Positions 1 through 9,683 are shown, counted from the first letter of the stretch. The stretch: DNA of 64,000 nucleotides from Candidatus Nitrotoga sp. LAW (GCA_003402315.1 QFXI01000018.1:62001-126000); one strand, 5' to 3'. Translations and numbers: made by a program. Notes: a model not told the origin generated them from the letters alone.

Positions 1-314
1 GGCATGGCGCTGCGCACCTGTTTCTCGCGGGCCGCGCTAACCTGATTTTTTTAAAGCCCGCTCTAGCACGCTGATATCGTGCTCGTCGGGCTTGCTCCAC
101 TTGGCAAAGTAGGCATACACCGTTTGCCATTTCGGAAACTCACTGGGCAGAAATTTTCACTGGCAGCCCGTGCGCAGTACATACAACACCGCACAGAATA
201 CCTCGTATAAGTCTACCGTCGCGGACTTGGTACGTCGACGCACTCTAACCAGCAGTGGCTCTATCTCTGCAAATTTTCCCGGCTGATGTCGCTGGCGTAT
301 TTCTTCTCTCTCAT
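1..314 (-). pseudogene. IS5-family transposase, N-terminal remnant
   Basis: Read on the minus strand from an ATG at 314, the sequence gives the start of an IS5-type transposase (MREKKYASDIS, then RRRTKSATVDLYEVFCAVLY, then FPKWQTVYAYFAKWSKPDEH). The reading frame is broken by a one-base deletion near 265 and by a stop in the usual C-Q-W triplet near 155 (TGG to TGA). A further frame change lies near 50. The element runs off the left edge of the window, so its other end is not visible. The family call rests on my recollection of the conserved N-terminal pattern. It is dead as read. Confidence 0.7.
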
Positions 315-511
315 ACTTATATTTTCAAGGATGTTCCTCAGATCGTAAACACGTTTTTAAAAATCAAGACCAAAGTTGAACGCGTCACCACGCAGGGTAT
401 GCAATACAATCACGCCTCTGCTCTTGCAGTGAAAGCGAGACAAAACCATTTTGTGACGTTAGCCCGGTGCCCGTCAAATTCACGTCCACTTGAATTTTAG
501 AGGTTAACGAA

Positions 512-2350
512 GTGAGCAACACACATATCAGCAAACTGAATCCACCGGTGCATAGTGGATCTGATCACACGCTGGGCGATGCCGGGGCTGAAATCACGCT
601 CGTGGAATATGGCAGCTACAACTGTCCGTACTGTCAGGCGGCACATGATGTTGTTGCTAATTTGCGGGATCGCTTTGACGGACGGATGCGCTATGTGTTC
701 CGCCATCGACCTATTCTCGGCAATAACAAGGCACGCCAAGCCGCCGAACTGGCCGAATACGCTCACGAAACCACGGATCGATATTGGGAAACCCACGATG
801 CATTGATGAAACTCGGACCTTCACTCGAGCACATTGATTTTGAAACTTTAGCTGTCCAACTTGGCCTGCCCCCGCGTGACGCATCCACGCAAAAGGCTTG
901 GAGCCGAGCGCAAGCAAAAATCGAAGCCGATATCGCCAGCAGCAAACGCAGCGGCGCGCCCGTATCACCGACTTTTTTCATCAATAGCCGACGCTACGAA
1001 GGACCATGGGACGAAAATACACTTGCCGAAGCCATTCTCGGATCGCTCGGTCACCGGGTGCAGACTTTAGCTCTGGATTTTGCCCGATGGGCTCCGTCGA
1101 CTGGTTTGCTGCTCCTGGCGATGACGATCCTGGCCGTTGTTACGGTAAATTCGCCGCTCGGTCCGATGTTCGAAGCATTGTGGAACATGCCAACCGGTCT
1201 GACGGCGGGAGACGTGGCGTTCCGGCTGCCGCTACGCGAATGGATCAACGATTGTTTACTGACGATTTTCTTCTTGGTTGTTGGGTTGGAAATCAAGCGC
1301 GAATTAACGGTTGGCCGTCTTGCCGCGCGGCGCGCGGCGGCGCTGCCGTTAGCTGCGGCTCTTGGGGGCATGACTATTCCTGCAATCATTTATCTGCTAT
1401 TGGTACCGGCTGGATCCCTGGCCAGTGGATGGGCAATCCCGACTACCACGGATACCGCCTTTGCTGTGGCCCTGATTGCCTTACTGGGAAAACGCGTGCC
1501 CGTCGAACTGCGTGTATTCCTGACGGCCGCAGTCGTGATTGATGATCTTGTTGCCATTGTGCTTGTTACGGTGTTCTATTCCGGGCATATCGACCCATTC
1601 AATGTAGCCGCTGCAGTTATTGTTACCGGGCTGTTGGTTCTGCTCAACCGTGGTGGCGTCTACCGCGCCCTTCCCTACGCACTACTGGGAATCCTCTTAT
1701 GGATATTCCTGCATGCCGCCGGGCTGCACGCCACACTCGCAGGAGTGATCGTTGCGGTTCTTACACCAACCCGCCCTCCCGCGAATCTGACGGCATTAAT
1801 GGCACAGGCCGAATCGGTACTCCACGCCGAATTGCGCAGTTCGGAAGAGAGAGTCCTACGACACGGCCCGTCGGAGTCATCGATGCGCGCCCTCGATGCC
1901 ATTCACGATCGGATTGAATCCCCGGCCGACAAGCTACTGCGGACGGTGGAACCGTGGTCCAGCTACTTAGTGCTACCTTTATTTGCACTCGCCAATGCGG
2001 GTCTCGTGCTTTCCATGGACGTCGTGGACGGACGAGAATTCTTGATCCTTGCCATCATGCTGGGGCTGGTTGTGGGTAAGCCGCTTGGCATGGTCGCGGT
2101 AGCCGCTATCGCAGTTCAAATGGGATGGGCCGTCAAACCCGATGCCTATTCATGGCAGCAGATGATCGGCGCCGCTGCGCTTGCCGGCATTGGTTTTACG
2201 ATGTCGCTCTACATCGCTGCTAAAGCATTTCCGCATGCTCCGGACTTCGCAGCTGCAAAGATTGGAGTGTTCCTTGCATCCATTCTTGCGGGCGCGCTAG
2301 GAGTCTTTTTACTCTGGCAGCAAAGCAGAAAAATGATAAAACACCCCTGA
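512..2350 (+). CDS. nhaA: DsbA-like thioredoxin domain fused to NhaA Na+/H+ antiporter
   Basis: 612 aa in two parts. Residues about 20-180 form a DsbA/thioredoxin-fold domain with a C38-P-Y-C41 redox motif and a likely cis-proline near 152. Residues about 190-605 are a full NhaA antiporter with many membrane helices. The NhaA part has D314 in a TTTD motif, the paired aspartates D344-D345 in VIDD, and K523 in GKPLG; these match the ion-binding and helix-X residues of NhaA. The antiporter exports Na+ in exchange for H+ across the inner membrane. Start is GTG with AGAGG about 8 bases upstream. There is no signal peptide before the thioredoxin domain, so its side of the membrane is uncertain. NhaA proteins with an N-terminal DsbA-like domain are known, but what the redox domain does is not. 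Confidence 0.93.
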   Translation: MSNTHISKLNPPVHSGSDHTLGDAGAEITLVEYGSYNCPYCQAAHDVVANLRDRFDGRMRYVFRHRPILGNNKARQAAELAEYAHETTDRYWETHDALMKLGPSLEHIDFETLAVQLGLPPRDASTQKAWSRAQAKIEADIASSKRSGAPVSPTFFINSRRYEGPWDENTLAEAILGSLGHRVQTLALDFARWAPSTGLLLLAMTILAVVTVNSPLGPMFEALWNMPTGLTAGDVAFRLPLREWINDCLLTIFFLVVGLEIKRELTVGRLAARRAAALPLAAALGGMTIPAIIYLLLVPAGSLASGWAIPTTTDTAFAVALIALLGKRVPVELRVFLTAAVVIDDLVAIVLVTVFYSGHIDPFNVAAAVIVTGLLVLLNRGGVYRALPYALLGILLWIFLHAAGLHATLAGVIVAVLTPTRPPANLTALMAQAESVLHAELRSSEERVLRHGPSESSMRALDAIHDRIESPADKLLRTVEPWSSYLVLPLFALANAGLVLSMDVVDGREFLILAIMLGLVVGKPLGMVAVAAIAVQMGWAVKPDAYSWQQMIGAAALAGIGFTMSLYIAAKAFPHAPDFAAAKIGVFLASILAGALGVFLLWQQSRKMIKHP

Positions 2351-2427
2351 GCGACAACGAGCTCAATCTATCTGCAGAGACAGGATAAACAATCCTCCAG
2401 GCCGCAGGTGCGGCGTGTTTCCCTGCT

Positions 2428-2733
2428 TCAGTCAAGAAACTTTCGCGCCGCCACCGCGTAAGTGGTCTCGACGTAACGCACGCAGTCCTCGTCGATCATG
2501 CCACCATGCACAATGGTGAAATCGGTGCACCATTTATCTCACCGCAGGTGCGCCCACAAATGCATTGAATACATGCCTGAGAAATCCTCATCAAGCCCTT
2601 CGAACAGTGTATACACGCCGACTAGGTCGGCACCATGTCGGTGGAAACAGCGCTTGGGCAGCACGCGCACTGCATCCGGTAGCTGCTGCCGCACTCGCGT
2701 CACCTCCTGGCAGGATGGCGACTCCAGGTACCG
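2428..2733 (-). pseudogene. degraded C-terminal remnant, possibly a sugar transferase
   Basis: The minus strand keeps one frame over about 300 bases. It reads RYLESPSCQEVTRVRQQLP, then VRVLPKRCFHRHGADLVG, then a stop near 2542 (LWAHLR-stop), then WCTDFTIVHGGMIDEDC and AVAARKFLD-stop. The block looks like the C-terminus of a small glycosyltransferase of the OCH1 or capsule-synthesis kind, with an in-frame stop and no N-terminal half. The family assignment is a weak recollection. What the sequence shows directly is a coding-like frame with one internal stop and no start codon. Confidence 0.4.
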
Positions 2734-2818
2734 TCGAACGCACGGTACCTATTCTCCACTCTATTGAGAGTGTAGAATGCACCATCGCGCTATTCAGGCC
2801 AATGGGCTTGCTTATCCA

Positions 2819-3586
2819 TCAAGGCTTGACGAAGCGAAATGCGAATTTATCTGTCGGTATTTCCATATCGAAATAAGCTTGATTGCGAGGGTCGGACGGA
2901 TTGCGAAAAAAGTTGCTTTCTTGTTCAAGTCGGAAACCGACTTTTTGAATCTCATCTAAAACGATAGCCTGGTCAATTCGATGGAGCGTCTTTGCCCGGG
3001 CAATATCCGTGCCCGTTTTGGTGGAGTGGTCGATCACGATGAGGTGTCCGCCAGACTTCAACGCTTTGAATAAGCGCTGGTTCAACCTGGCACGACGGGC
3101 AACCGACAGGTAGGCGCTATTGTGATAATTCATGATGTTGGTAATCAAATCCAGTTTGGGCGCATCATCGGGTATGGGGTCTTCGAAAGGGCGTATCACC
3201 GGCACGATGTTCGACTGGGGGTAATCGGCCAATCGTTTGACGAGTGCTGGCCGTTGATTGTCCCCTTGCGCCCATACCGTTCCGGTGCTTCCAACAGCCA
3301 GCGCAAGCAGTTGTGTCGTGTATCCATTGCCCGTTGCGAGATCCAGTACCCGCATACCTGGCCGCACCTGGGCGAACTGCAGAAACTCAACCGGTTTGCG
3401 TGTAGCATCAGCACGCTTGTCTTCATTGGTCCGTATTGGGCTGCTAATAACCTGTTGGTAAAAGTCGGATAGTGTTCGCGGGTTGCTTAATTCAGGCGCT
3501 GCGTATCCGTTTATTCCGCATACAAAGCCAAAGATAGCGATAAGCATCATTACCCATCGGCCACTCAAGCAGTATTGGGTAATCAC
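2819..3586 (-). CDS. exported class I SAM-methyltransferase-like protein (copy 1)
   Basis: 255 aa from a GTG start. Residues 1-30 look like a Sec signal (hydrophobic core WVMMLIAIFGFVCGI, cleavage near GYA-A). The rest is a Rossmann-type methyltransferase fold: motif I at 82-88 (D-L-A-T-G-N-G), an acidic strand-2 region, and a strand-4 motif (GGHLIVIDHS). It is a close paralogue of the next gene upstream (3737-4504), with the same length and colinear over the whole protein. The two are separated by about 150 bases and point the same way. SAM is not known to be abundant in the periplasm, so an enzymatic role outside the cytoplasm is not obvious; related predicted methyltransferases with signal peptides occur in many proteobacteria. 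Substrate unknown. The ribosome site (GAAAAGA) is weaker than that of copy 2. Confidence 0.8.
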   Translation of the reverse strand: MITQYCLSGRWVMMLIAIFGFVCGINGYAAPELSNPRTLSDFYQQVISSPIRTNEDKRADATRKPVEFLQFAQVRPGMRVLDLATGNGYTTQLLALAVGSTGTVWAQGDNQRPALVKRLADYPQSNIVPVIRPFEDPIPDDAPKLDLITNIMNYHNSAYLSVARRARLNQRLFKALKSGGHLIVIDHSTKTGTDIARAKTLHRIDQAIVLDEIQKVGFRLEQESNFFRNPSDPRNQAYFDMEIPTDKFAFRFVKP

Positions 3587-3736
3587 AAAAAAATCTTTTC
3601 AAAAATATCAAGGCGCAGGATATTTTTTAGTGGGACAGTCATCCCATGTATTTGGAGCCTGCCTATAGACATAAAGGAATGCTAATGTCCAAAATGTGTG
3701 TGGGCAGGCGTCCACGGCAATGGATGCCTTTATCTA

Positions 3737-4504
3737 TCAAGGCTTGATGAAGCGCAAGGCGAATTTGTCTGACGGAATTTTCATCTTGAAGAAAGCTTGA
3801 TCACGAGGGTCAGACGAGTTGTGTAGGAAGCTGCTTTCTTCCTCGAGCTGGAAACCTGCCTTCAGAAATTCTTCACCAACGACTTTTTCGTCAATACGGT
3901 GAAGTGACTTTGCTGCTGAAACTCCACTACCCGGCTTTGCTGAGTGATCAATTACAACGAGATGCCCACCAGATTTCAATGCATCAAACAATCGTTGGTT
4001 TAGTTTGGAACGGTCAACGGGTTTATAAGCGATATCATGGTAGTTCAGGATAATGGTAATCAAGTCTAGCTTGGGTATATCACTGGGGATAGGGTCTTCG
4101 AAAGAGCTTATTACCGGAACGATGTTCGGCTGGGGATGGTCGGCCAACCGTTTGACGAGCGCTGGCCGTTGCTGGTCCCCTTGTGCCCATACGGTCCCCT
4201 TGCTTCCAACAACCAGCGCGAGTAGCTGCGTGGTGTTTCCCCCGCCAGCTGCAATATCCATTACCAGCATACCTGGCCGTACTTGGGCGAACTGTAGGAA
4301 TTCAATGGGTTTGCGCGTTGCATCAGCACGCCTGTCTTCATCGGTTCGTATTGGGCTGTTAGCCGCCTGTTGGTAAACCTCGTTTACAGCTTGCAAATTA
4401 TCCCATTGAGGCGAGGTATACCCGTTAACACTCCATGCCAAACCAAAGCTGGCGATTAACGCCGGAAGCCATCGCCCAGTTACGCAGTATTTTGTTGTCA
4501 ACAT
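3737..4504 (-). CDS. exported class I SAM-methyltransferase-like protein (copy 2)
   Basis: 255 aa. The start is the ATG at 4504 because GAAAGGAG lies just upstream; a more upstream in-frame ATG at 4519 would put that ribosome site inside the gene. Residues 1-29 form a signal-like segment. Motif I is at 83-89 (D-I-A-A-G-G-G). The body follows copy 1 almost residue for residue, including IRTDEDRRADATRKP and FAQVRPGM, and both end in K-P. It is probably the older or better expressed copy of a tandem duplication. The substrate is not known. A role in modifying a periplasmic compound, or use of the fold without SAM, are both possible. Confidence 0.82.
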   Translation of the reverse strand: MLTTKYCVTGRWLPALIASFGLAWSVNGYTSPQWDNLQAVNEVYQQAANSPIRTDEDRRADATRKPIEFLQFAQVRPGMLVMDIAAGGGNTTQLLALVVGSKGTVWAQGDQQRPALVKRLADHPQPNIVPVISSFEDPIPSDIPKLDLITIILNYHDIAYKPVDRSKLNQRLFDALKSGGHLVVIDHSAKPGSGVSAAKSLHRIDEKVVGEEFLKAGFQLEEESSFLHNSSDPRDQAFFKMKIPSDKFALRFIKP

Positions 4505-4674
4505 GAAGACTCCTTTCAAAAGTGTTGTTACGTTGTGGTGGCACCATACTCATTTTGCAGCTATTTGATAGGTGGTGTGATGCTGCTGAGTCCGTAAAAT
4601 CTTACACTAGCCTTACACGGAGTGGGAACAGCTGGAAGTTAAATAGTCTGACTCGCTGAAAGCGAATGGATTAT

Positions 4675-4750
4675 TGGTGCCCCGAAGACGAATCGAACGT
4701 CCGACCTACCCCTTAGGAGGGGGTCGCTCTATCCACTGAGCTACCGAGGC
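4675..4750 (-). tRNA. tRNA-Arg(CCT)
   Basis: 76 bases on the minus strand, from GCCTCGG (pairs with TCGGGGC, two G-T wobbles) to an encoded CCA. The D arm is GCTCAGTGGATAGAGC. The anticodon loop CTCCTAA sits between ACCCC and GGGGT, giving anticodon CCT, which reads AGG. The T loop is TTCGATT. No integrase lies beside it. Confidence 0.95.
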
Positions 4751-5270
4751 GCGTGCCTATTCTAACGCAAATGAACTTTGATCACACCTCTGCTATTCAC
4801 AATTTGTTTAGTCTAACTTATTCATAAAGAGGGTAAATAACACTCGTAATTATTTAATATAATGTATTTTTTAAGAAATACATTCGTAAAATGTATACAG
4901 AGTTTTTTCTCTGTCAATCGGCTGACAGTTAATAACACAAGCCGCACGTGCGGCAGTAATGCGATGCTTCAGGGGAAGCGCTGCACGGCCTGAGTCAATT
5001 TGCCATTGCGTAACGCCGTGCCGTGGTAAACCGATGGAACGTGGTTGCACTACCGCAACCGGGAAAAATGCGGGGTCTTTGAATACATACATTTCGTGTT
5101 GTTTTTTTGTAGCTTTAAAAAATTGAATTCCTATGCTTTAAGTTGTAAGAATTGGAGCCCAGTCTACGACGGTACGGGTGTAACCATAATTTCATGAAAA
5201 AACGCCAAGATTACATGATTCAGTTAATGCTCAATCTTGGGCGTCACTTCCACTGAGTAAGGTATACCTC
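4751..5270. other. intergenic stretch, 520 bases, no gene recognised
   Basis: The segment from 4780 to 4890 is AT-rich. A 73-codon minus-strand frame (4871-5092) has no recognisable similarity and no clear ribosome site. An imperfect inverted repeat (CGCCAAGATT near 5201, AATCTTGGGCG near 5233) lies 30 bases before the next gene and could be an operator or leader hairpin. Confidence 0.4.
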
Positions 5271-6398
5271 ATGTATCGTTTGATCATGGCGGGTGGTGGA
5301 CACGCGCAACTCAGCGTACTCAAAACCCTTGCCCAAAAATCTTTGGGCATTGATGCGGTACTGATTACCCCCAGCCCTTACCAAATCTATTCAGGCATGT
5401 TGCCGGGATGGATAGCCGGACATTACAGTCTGTCGGATTGCCGGATCGATCTGCGCCCGCTGGCAGCATCCGCCGGGGCACGCCTGATCTTTGCCCAAGT
5501 CGTTGGAATAGATGCCCAGCGGTGTCGAATCTCGCTTTCAGATGGCATGCACCTTGATTACGATGGTTTGTCGCTCGATGTGGGCAGCGAGGCTGATCTA
5601 TCATTACTGGAGGTGGCGGGAGAGCGTCTGCTGCCGATCAAACCGCTGGGAAATTTTGTACAACGTTGGCCGGCCATACTCAACGCCGCATCGCAACAGG
5701 ATCATTATCGGCTTGTGGTGGTCGGCGGTGGTGCGGCTGGCGTCGAGCTGGCATTTGCCGCGCAATATGCTTTTGCCACGCAACGGTGTAAGCAAGCTTC
5801 AGTCGTGTTGGTCGCTTCGGAGGGCGGCATATTGCCGGGCCATGCGAGTGGGGTGAAGCATCGTGCCCGTGCGCTGTTGGAGCAACGCGGCATTACGTTG
5901 TATCAGGCGCAAGCAGTGGGTACCTTAGAGGGGGTTGCACTTTCCAATGGACAATCCCTGCTTGCGGATTGCATCATTGCCGCGACCGGTGCGCGTCCGC
6001 CCGCTTGGCTGCGTAATTCCGGTCTTGCGTTGGATGAACAGGGCTACGTCCTCGTGGATGCACAGCACCGAAGCATCTCCCACCCCAATGTATTTGCCGC
6101 CGGCGATGTGTGCATGCGTAGTGACATTCAGCTTGCGCATTCCGGTGTGCACGCGGTATTTGCCGGGCCGGTACTGGCGCACAACCTGATTGCGGCCATC
6201 AATGGGCACACACTTGAAAGCTACCGTCCACGCAAAAAATCCTTGTATTTGCTGGCGACTGGCCCGAAACACGCCATCGCATCCTGGGGGGTGTTCAGCG
6301 CCCAAGGACATTGGGTGTGGCGCTGGAAGGACTGGATCGATCGCCGCTTCATGCACAAGAATGGCACATTGAATCGCTTGCATAATGAAGCGGCATAG
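5271..6398 (+). CDS. FAD-dependent pyridine nucleotide-disulfide oxidoreductase
   Basis: 375 aa. The N-terminus is a dinucleotide-binding fold (LIMAGGGHAQLSVLK), followed by SPYQIYSGMLPGWIAGHY. A second nucleotide-binding fold starts near 147 (LVVVGGGAAGVELA), and the FAD-ribityl site is VFAAGDVC. The pattern resembles the family that is fused N-terminally to selenophosphate synthase in some bacteria (TIGR03169), but here the protein is free-standing, ending at WRWKDWIDRRFM. It also resembles type II NADH dehydrogenases and sulfide:quinone reductases. It lacks the redox-active Cys pair of glutathione reductase-type enzymes. The physiological donor and acceptor are unknown; a membrane-associated quinone or thiol oxidoreductase is plausible. 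Confidence 0.8.
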   Translation: MYRLIMAGGGHAQLSVLKTLAQKSLGIDAVLITPSPYQIYSGMLPGWIAGHYSLSDCRIDLRPLAASAGARLIFAQVVGIDAQRCRISLSDGMHLDYDGLSLDVGSEADLSLLEVAGERLLPIKPLGNFVQRWPAILNAASQQDHYRLVVVGGGAAGVELAFAAQYAFATQRCKQASVVLVASEGGILPGHASGVKHRARALLEQRGITLYQAQAVGTLEGVALSNGQSLLADCIIAATGARPPAWLRNSGLALDEQGYVLVDAQHRSISHPNVFAAGDVCMRSDIQLAHSGVHAVFAGPVLAHNLIAAINGHTLESYRPRKKSLYLLATGPKHAIASWGVFSAQGHWVWRWKDWIDRRFMHKNGTLNRLHNEAA

Positions 6399-6516
6399 CC
6401 AACCCTGTTGTATGAGGATATAGCTTGGTTACTTTACTTGAACATGGATTACCCGCTGCTGTATTGCGTGGCAAATTACAGTGCAGTGAGAAATACAATT
6501 GAACTGTAGGAAAGTA

Positions 6517-7153
6517 ATGGGTACCGGTTGAGATCACCAAGAGAATACTCTGCAGACCGTAAATCTGCTGGCTGACGCGGCATTTCTTGAAGACATACGC
6601 AGACAGATGATCAAGTTCGCTATGCTCCAGCTCGGAGACGGTCACTTGGCGGAAGATGCAGTGCAGGAAGCATTGATCGGTGCGTTGAAGAATGCCGCCT
6701 CCTTTGGTGGGCGCGCCGCGCTCAAAATCTGGATATTTGCTATTTTGAAGAACAAGATCGCGGATACGCTGCGACACAAGCAACGGGTGCTGAATGCCAG
6801 CAGCTTGTTACGCGAGGAAGATGATGACGAAGCGCTTTTCGAATTATTCGACCGAAAAGGATTCTGGCAGCAAGATGAACGGCCAGTAGCATGGGGCAAT
6901 CCCGAAGCGTCCCTGCGCGATACGCATTTTTGGCATGTATTTGAAGCGTGTCTGGACACGCTTACCGCCCAAACAGGCGCGAGCATTCATGATGCGGGAA
7001 TTTATCGAGCTGAATGCCGACGAAATTTGTGTTGCCATGAATTTAACCACCAGCAACCTGCATGTGTTGTTGTATCGCGCACGTCTGCGTTTGCGCGAGT
7101 GCATTGAAAACAGATGGTATCTGCAAGGAGAGCGAAATGATGAATTGCCGTGA
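6517..7153 (+). pseudogene. ECF-type RNA polymerase sigma factor, frameshifted
   Basis: The segment encodes an ECF sigma factor of about 210 aa with region 2 (FLEDIRRQMIKFAMLQL, HLAEDAVQEALIGAL, LKIWIFAILKNKIADTLR) and region 4 (ARAFMMREFIELNADEIC, SNLHVLLYRARLRLREC). There are two lesions. The best start, ATG 6517 with AGGAAAG before it, meets a TGA at 6529-6531. One extra A at about 6964 (CTT-A-CCG-CCC) then shifts region 4 out of frame. Correcting the second restores LDTLPPKQAR. Unless the base calls are wrong, the factor cannot be made whole. Its stop overlaps the anti-sigma gene, the usual arrangement for such pairs. Confidence 0.85.
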
Positions 7154-7361
7154 CGCTACGCGCCTGATATCTGAGGCGCAAGAACAACCCCTCTCGATCG
7201 CCGAGCGGGTGTCATTGAAGTTGCACGTGATTATATGCAGCGGTTGCCAGAACTTCAACGATCAATTGGGTACCCTCAGATTGATGACGCGTGCCTATGC
7301 AAAGGAGAAAACAAGTACTTTGATTTGCAAAGATAACACCAGACCCATGGATAAATCGTAG
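7137..7361 (+). CDS. zinc-finger anti-sigma factor (zf-HC2 type)
   Basis: 74 aa, starting at ATGATG (7137) behind AAGGAG. The N-terminus begins MMNCRDATRLISEAQ. A H30-x3-C34-x2-C37 motif follows, the zinc-binding signature of ZAS anti-sigma factors that hold ECF sigma factors inactive. It lacks a membrane helix, so it would be soluble. It overlaps the end of the sigma pseudogene by 17 bases and is intact while the sigma factor is broken. It may therefore be an orphan, or may bind another sigma factor. Confidence 0.75.
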   Translation: MMNCRDATRLISEAQEQPLSIAERVSLKLHVIICSGCQNFNDQLGTLRLMTRAYAKEKTSTLICKDNTRPMDKS

Positions 7362-7555
7362 TAATAACGGGCATGCCAACTTTAATTCGAGCGTGTAGGA
7401 TAGAAATGCGCCACCGTGACGGTATACTTGGCTGATGCTTGACAAAGCCGAGTACGATAATTGCAAGATGGTTTCTGAATATTTTAGAGGGCCACTATGA
7501 TTCCAACTACAGTGCACACAGCCTTGTTTGTTAACTTACCCTGAATTGAAAGAAG

Positions 7556-8017
7556 ATGGCTGCGCATAAATTATCCCTGTCGGTGCAGTATGCGGTCGGA
7601 AAGGCGGGGCTACCTACACGCCAGCAGTTCCGTCGTTGGATAAAAGCTGCATTGCAATGCGATGTGCAAATCGTGCTGCGTATCGTAGATGAAATAGAGG
7701 GGTGTGCACTGAACAAACAATTTCGCGGCAAGAATTACGCTACTAACGTGCTTACGTTTGTGTATGCGGATACCGGCCAGCTGCCTGACAAAACCGAATT
7801 GCTGTATGGCGATATCGTGATCTGTGCACCGGTGGTCGAACGCGAAATGCGCGAGCAACACAAGGATTTGCAAGCGCACTTCGCTCATCTCACTATTCAT
7901 GGCGCCTTGCATTTACAAGGATATGACCACGAAAATGACCAGGATGCCGCCATAATGGAAGCACTGGAAACTAAGCTGCTGGTAAAGCTAGGGTATGTTG
8001 ATCCTTACTTCGAATGA
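7556..8017 (+). CDS. ybeY: endoribonuclease YbeY (rRNA maturation)
   Basis: 153 aa, typical length. The metal-binding motif H115-G-A-L-H119-L-Q-G-Y-D-H125 is complete. YbeY acts in the cytoplasm in 16S rRNA 3' end processing and ribosome quality control. The usual partners phoH and ybeX are not adjacent here. A 15-codon frame (7497-7544) with AGAGGG before it lies just upstream and may be a leader or chance. Confidence 0.93.
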   Translation: MAAHKLSLSVQYAVGKAGLPTRQQFRRWIKAALQCDVQIVLRIVDEIEGCALNKQFRGKNYATNVLTFVYADTGQLPDKTELLYGDIVICAPVVEREMREQHKDLQAHFAHLTIHGALHLQGYDHENDQDAAIMEALETKLLVKLGYVDPYFE

Positions 8018-8323
8018 AGGGTTTTTTCATACGGCTAGTTATCTTATAACGATGATTTGATTCAACGCAGTTTAAGAAGGCAAGTTACAAAGTAAAAAGC
8101 CTAGTTTTTAGTGCGGAGCAATGGTTGATACACCGTAAACAAGCACTAAACGCGATACTTTCGGTGGTTTGGTGTTCAAAACAGTGGAGCGATTGCCGAT
8201 GCGTGGCGATATTTAAAGCTTGCTTGTAGTGCATGTGCCCATGTGGCTGGCAGTGTATTTGTTCCCGGCCAACGTGATAAAATGCGCACCTATTCTCCTT
8301 CTCTGACTTATTGGAAATCCATC
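8018..8323. other. intergenic region upstream of glyA
   Basis: About 300 bases with no recognisable gene. A TAAAAT box near 8277 could be the -10 element of the glyA promoter, but I see no good -35 at the right distance. No known riboswitch fold was recognised. Confidence 0.35.
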
Positions 8324-9592
8324 ATGTTCTCTAGCAAAAACACTATCGCTCATACTGACCCTGAATTATGGGCAGCGATCCAAGATGAAAGTCGCCGTCA
8401 GGAAGATCATATTGAGCTGATCGCTTCTGAAAATTACACCAGCCCGGCGGTAATGGAAGCGCAAGGTAGCAAATTGACCAACAAATATGCCGAAGGGTAT
8501 CCCGGGAAGCGCTACTACGGCGGTTGTGAATACGTAGATGTGGCGGAGCAATTGGCAATTGACCGCGTAAAGGCTTTATTTGGCGCTGAATATGCCAATG
8601 TTCAGCCGCACTCCGGCTCGCAGGCCAATCAAGCGGTATACCTGTCGGTGCTCAAGCCGGGCGACACCATCCTTGGCATGTCGTTGGCGCATGGCGGCCA
8701 TCTGACGCATGGCGCTTCTGTGAATCTGAGTGGCAAGCTGTATCACGCCGTTGTTTATGGCCTCAACGAAAAAGAAGAGATTGACTACGACGCAGTGGAA
8801 AAATTGGCTCAGGAACATAAGCCTAGGATGATCGTTGCCGGGGCTTCCGCCTATGCGCTGGTGATCGACTGGAAGCGTTTCCGCGCCATCGCTGACAGTG
8901 TAGGAGCCTATTTGTTCGTGGACATGGCTCATTACGCTGGACTGGTGGCGGCCGGTTATTATCCTAGCCCGGTGGGCATCGCTGACTTTGTTACCAGCAC
9001 CACCCATAAAACTCTGCGCGGCCCACGTGGCGGCATTATTCTGGCTAAGGCGGAATTTGAAAAAGTGCTTAATTCCGCGATATTCCCTGGTGTGCAGGGC
9101 GGCCCGTTGATGCATGTAATCGCCGCCAAGGCCGTGGCGTTTAAGGAGGCAATGGGCAAGGAATTCAAGGAATACCAGAAACAGGTGATTGATAACGCCC
9201 GGGTGATGGCTAAGGTATTGCAGGAACGCGGCCTGCGCATAGTGTCCGGGCATACCGACTGCCATATGTTCCTGGTGGATTTGCAGTCCAAGCAAATCAC
9301 CGGCAAGGACGCCGAGACGGCGCTAGGGCGTGCGCATATCACGGTGAACAAAAACGCCATCCCTAATGACCCACAAAAACCGTTTGTTACCAGTGGTATT
9401 CGCATCGGTAGCCCGGCGATGACCACGCGCGGCTTTAAAGAATTGGAAGCGGAGAAGCTAGCACACCTGATTGCGGATGTATTGGATGCGCCGCATGATG
9501 ATGCGGTGATTAACCGCGTGGCGGCAGACGTGAAGCAGCTATGCGCAAAATTTCCAGTATATAGCCACCATAAAAGAAGGAAAGAGGACTAA
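8324..9592 (+). CDS. glyA: serine hydroxymethyltransferase
   Basis: 422 aa from ATG 8324; upstream in-frame starts would add a 27-residue tail not seen in the family. The enzyme converts serine and tetrahydrofolate to glycine and methylene-THF, using PLP. K229 in [13 protein letters not shown] is the PLP lysine, at the same number as in E. coli. The N-terminal block [15 protein letters not shown] and the active-site D-x-A-H ([10 protein letters not shown]) are present. The C-terminus has a basic extension (HHKRRKED) beyond the usual FPVY end. It lies about 90 bases upstream of nrdR in the same direction. Confidence 0.97.
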   Translation: MFSSKNTIAHTDPELWAAIQDESRRQEDHIELIASENYTSPAVMEAQGSKLTNKYAEGYPGKRYYGGCEYVDVAEQLAIDRVKALFGAEYANVQPHSGSQANQAVYLSVLKPGDTILGMSLAHGGHLTHGASVNLSGKLYHAVVYGLNEKEEIDYDAVEKLAQEHKPRMIVAGASAYALVIDWKRFRAIADSVGAYLFVDMAHYAGLVAAGYYPSPVGIADFVTSTTHKTLRGPRGGIILAKAEFEKVLNSAIFPGVQGGPLMHVIAAKAVAFKEAMGKEFKEYQKQVIDNARVMAKVLQERGLRIVSGHTDCHMFLVDLQSKQITGKDAETALGRAHITVNKNAIPNDPQKPFVTSGIRIGSPAMTTRGFKELEAEKLAHLIADVLDAPHDDAVINRVAADVKQLCAKFPVYSHHKRRKED

Positions 9593-9683
9593 AAAAACTG
9601 GGCTGCTATGATTTTTTGTTGGTTTCGTTACGCCCCAATTTCCGTTTTTCGATTGCCGTTTTCCGATTTTTGTTCTTAAGCCT

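Noticed and set aside
4675..4750. tRNA-Arg as an integration site
   Set aside because: No integrase or repeated tRNA 3' end was found near it.
4871..5092. 73-codon minus-strand frame in the gap after tRNA-Arg
   Set aside because: No family resemblance, no ribosome site and unremarkable codon pattern; treated as chance.
7497..7544. 15-codon leader-like frame before ybeY
   Set aside because: It has AGAGGG in front, but it is too short to support and shows no regulatory codon run.
8576..9295. 239-codon minus-strand frame
   Set aside because: Antisense shadow of glyA, a strongly conserved gene.
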